Below, piece after piece: positions 52,735 through 54,497 of a stretch of DNA of 54,497 nucleotides (position 1 is the first letter of the stretch; the number at the start of each line of letters is the position of its first letter). A model generated the notes under the pieces. The model did not search any database, was not told the DNA's origin, and saw only the letters and a program-made list of their open reading frames with translations. Made by a program: the position numbers and the translations under genes. Origin of the DNA: Pseudomonadota bacterium (GTDB lineage: Bacteria > Desulfobacterota > Desulfobacteria > Desulfobacterales > Desulfobacteraceae); NCBI GenBank assembly GCA_018821535.1, contig JAHJLV010000012.1, positions 1 through 54,497 of the forward strand, read 5' to 3'.

Positions 52735-53385
52735 ATGAAAGATGTATACCGAATAAACATTGGTAGCAAATGGAAATTAGAAGATTTATATGAATTCCCG
52801 TATGCTTATTATCAAGTATATGCGTTTTATTATTGTTTCTTGCCCGACCAAAATATGGCACATAAAGAACATTTGTTAAAAATATTCAAAAACTATAAAG
52901 ATGAGAGTCAATACCGCTATATTAATATCTATAAGAAATTTCAATTACATGTTCCATCTAATAGAAAACCAGATATTTCTTCAATACATTATGCTTCGCC
53001 GGGCTGGATAGATTTAATCCTAAATCCTGAAATTGCCTTTCAAATTTCCAAATCTATTGGAATTTTTCTTGGCCTGAGCGTTACAGCAGCTAAAACATAT
53101 AGTATTATTTACAAATATTTATCAGATATTAACCAACAGAGAAACAGAAATAAATTAGATACATTTCGATTAACAAGAAAACAGAATGAAGAATTAATAG
53201 CTATGTCAAATGATATAGCAAAATTTATTGGGTTTGATGATGTTGAACAAATAGATCTTTATACTGGTAACCCAGAAGTGACCTTAAAAATTTTGCTTGC
53301 GCATTATAGGCGGTTAAAAACAATAGGCAACTACATAAATGATGGAAAAGTAAGCTTATCTTCAAATCAAATAAAGAATAGCTAA
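52735..53385 (+). CDS. Cassette 8: unknown protein with one hydrophobic helix
   Basis: A 216-residue protein not recognised. The N-terminal half is rich in Tyr and Lys. The segment SIHYASPGWIDLILN precedes a hydrophobic helix (SIGIFLGLSVTAAKTYSII) at about residues 104-122; the C-terminal part is helical and polar. AGGA precedes the ATG. The cassette is textbook: its start GTTAGCTATT is the exact complement of AATAGCTAAC in its own attC, and its stop codon lies in that R'' box. A small membrane-associated effector is one possibility. Confidence 0.6.
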   Translation: MKDVYRINIGSKWKLEDLYEFPYAYYQVYAFYYCFLPDQNMAHKEHLLKIFKNYKDESQYRYINIYKKFQLHVPSNRKPDISSIHYASPGWIDLILNPEIAFQISKSIGIFLGLSVTAAKTYSIIYKYLSDINQQRNRNKLDTFRLTRKQNEELIAMSNDIAKFIGFDDVEQIDLYTGNPEVTLKILLAHYRRLKTIGNYINDGKVSLSSNQIKNS

Positions 53386-53442
53386 CAAGGCTTTTTCAGC
53401 GGAGCGCAAAAAGCGCGCGCCCGCTGAAAAGCGACGTTCTCC
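53380..53442 (+). repeat. attC site ending cassette 8
   Basis: R'' AGCTAAC (53380-53386). Arms GCTTTTTCAGCGG / CCGCTGAAAAGC. R' GTTCTCC (53436-53442). Confidence 0.8.
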
Positions 53443-53445
53443 GAG

Positions 53446-54471
53446 CTATTTGGTTGATTGTACCCTTTTAATCATATTACTGACATCGACAGATGTATTA
53501 ATCGTTACAAGATGTACATCAGGATGCTTGTTTGTGAAAACTCTGAATGTTTCATCGGCAAAGGCTTGACCAATCTGAGTGACACCTTTAAAATCCAATA
53601 TCACTTCAGTAAACCTGTCAAATCTTGATATAAGCCTCTTTGCCTGTGATCTTGAAAGCAAAGATTCTCCCTCGTGTTGCATAAGCTCAACTGGAATACG
53701 AGTTTTATGGAAACTCGGATCTTTATCTGGGTCTGCGTATTCATCAAAAATTTCTTTTAATAAGGTGGCTGAATCTTTTTTGATTTCCATATGAACAGTC
53801 GTCCCCGGAAGATCACTTCTTTCATCAAACAAGAACCCATCATCATTTCCAAACCCGACGAAGCGTAATTGGTGTGAAAAAATTAAGAAGGTATCAAAAA
53901 CCCTGGAAGTGAAAAAAATACCTTCTCCGGAATGGTTTTCAGGATCAGAAGTAAATTTGCCTTTTGCCAACTCTAAAATTGCCTGCTTTGGATGTGCCAA
54001 GCCCAACGTTGTTTTGATTTTTTCAAAAATACCAATTCCGCTATCAGACACTTGTATTTTAAGGTTCAAATAATCTACAGATAACTGAATAGTTAAAATA
54101 TCGGAGTCTGAATGATCAATCACGTTGTTGACCATTTCTGTGTAACCATATTGACAAATTTCTTTAACATTGCTCTTAATGTCTTTCAACAGGGGGGCCA
54201 CATCCTTTGACCACAGGATGTCTTCCTCTAAATTATTATTTCCATACTTCCAATTGTAAACGGTTTCAACCAATTGGTAATTGGGCGATCGATTTGACCC
54301 GAGCCTTTCAATAATTTTATCTTCAACCAGTTCGTTGATATATTTATAGACAGTTGGCCTTGTAATTTGAAAATGGCTACAAGTGATTGATGTCAAAGTG
54401 TTTGGGTTGCGTGAGACTTTATTAATCATAAAAGTTTTTATCATTTCAATAACTTCTTTTGTAAACTTCAT
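53446..54471 (-). CDS. Cassette 9: HTH - GHKL ATPase - STAS-like (DUF4325) protein, reversed
   Basis: A 341-residue protein in three parts. A winged-helix-like HTH is at residues 20-66 (ITRPTVYKYINELVEDKIIERLG). A GHKL ATP-binding domain has an N-box YTEMVNNVIDHS (110-121), G1 SDSGIGIFEKI (142-152) and G2 SGEGIFFTSR. The STAS-like DUF4325 domain is at 285-340 (VILDFKGVTQIGQAFADETFRVF). This is the anti-sigma/partner-switch architecture fused to DNA binding. It runs opposite to the other cassettes, with its stop 4 bp from the attC R' box, so it must have its own promoter to the right. Confidence 0.82.
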   Translation of the reverse strand: MKFTKEVIEMIKTFMINKVSRNPNTLTSITCSHFQITRPTVYKYINELVEDKIIERLGSNRSPNYQLVETVYNWKYGNNNLEEDILWSKDVAPLLKDIKSNVKEICQYGYTEMVNNVIDHSDSDILTIQLSVDYLNLKIQVSDSGIGIFEKIKTTLGLAHPKQAILELAKGKFTSDPENHSGEGIFFTSRVFDTFLIFSHQLRFVGFGNDDGFLFDERSDLPGTTVHMEIKKDSATLLKEIFDEYADPDKDPSFHKTRIPVELMQHEGESLLSRSQAKRLISRFDRFTEVILDFKGVTQIGQAFADETFRVFTNKHPDVHLVTINTSVDVSNMIKRVQSTK

Positions 54472-54497
54472 TTTGATTTCCTGTATTTTATTATAAT

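Larger units (their letters stand above)
38249..54497. mobile_element. Chromosomal integron: intI plus cassette array (right end outside the window)
   Basis: A minus-strand integron integrase is followed by plus-strand genes separated by attC-like palindromes, with each stop codon at or inside the next attC. For cassettes starting at 39660, 41444, 49326, 49989 and 52713, the start bases (after the G of the previous core site) are the reverse complement of that cassette's own R'' box (8-10 bp exact in three cases, exact apart from extra Ts in one, one mismatch in one). Cassette genes are AT-rich relative to the host. At least eight gene-bearing cassettes are visible. Confidence 0.88.

Overview
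The window looks like a mesophilic, Gram-negative, sulfate-reducer-type Desulfobacterota chromosome, probably close to Desulfobacteraceae. This is inferred from gene content: a DUF3786 protein, Liv-type and TRAP-type organic-acid uptake systems, a PEP-CTERM-like surface protein, a long class II IlvC, and a sigma-54-linked chemoreceptor locus. No marker gene fixes the genus. Roughly the first 38 kb is ordinary chromosome. The last 16 kb is a chromosomal integron whose AT-rich cassettes are mostly defence-like or unknown.

Region by region. 1-5.5 kb: htpG (5' end outside the window), rimO, a polyprenyl diphosphate synthase and a secreted FlgT-like protein in one tightly coupled operon. 5.5-7.1 kb: a tRNA-Val(GAC)-like gene with its own promoter. 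Its 3' end is repeated 1.4 kb downstream, and the two copies bracket one AT-rich Abi_2 abortive-infection gene. 7.1-13.8 kb: a chemoreceptor, a degenerate receiver-like protein, an NtrC-type regulator and a hybrid sensor kinase, with a candidate sigma-54 promoter and twin palindromes between regulator and chemoreceptor genes. 13.9-18.7 kb: a complete Liv-type ABC importer. 18.7-22.3 kb: small secreted or lipo-proteins around a TetR repressor, with matching operator/promoter boxes at two promoters. 22.4-25 kb: prs-like, DUF3786 and PEP-CTERM-like genes. 25-30 kb: a two-subunit CoA-transferase converging on a TRAP transporter. 30-38.2 kb: CBS protein, ilvC, HAD phosphatase, serine hydrolase, flavin reductase, ornithine/lysine decarboxylase family protein and an ABC-F ATPase.

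38.25 kb to the right edge: an integron integrase (intI, minus strand), divergent overlapping promoters, and an array of gene cassettes separated by attC sites. For five cassettes the bases at the cassette start are the reverse complement of the R'' box in that cassette's own attC (three exactly over 8-10 bp, one exactly apart from an inserted T run, one with a mismatch). This is the internal signature of true cassettes. Cassette 1 carries an IS91-family HUH transposase. Later cassettes carry a two-TM protein, a PD-(D/E)XK nuclease-like protein, a 1,928-residue nuclease-STAND NTPase resembling Avs antiphage sensors, a membrane-anchored HEPN-like protein, a one-TM small-barrel-like protein, a second PD-(D/E)XK-like protein, an unknown TM protein, and a reversed HTH-GHKL ATPase-STAS-like protein. 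The array runs off the right edge.

The most interesting element is this integron acting as a store of candidate antiphage systems, including a STAND cassette several times larger than a normal cassette, plus the separate Abi_2 insertion at the tRNA.
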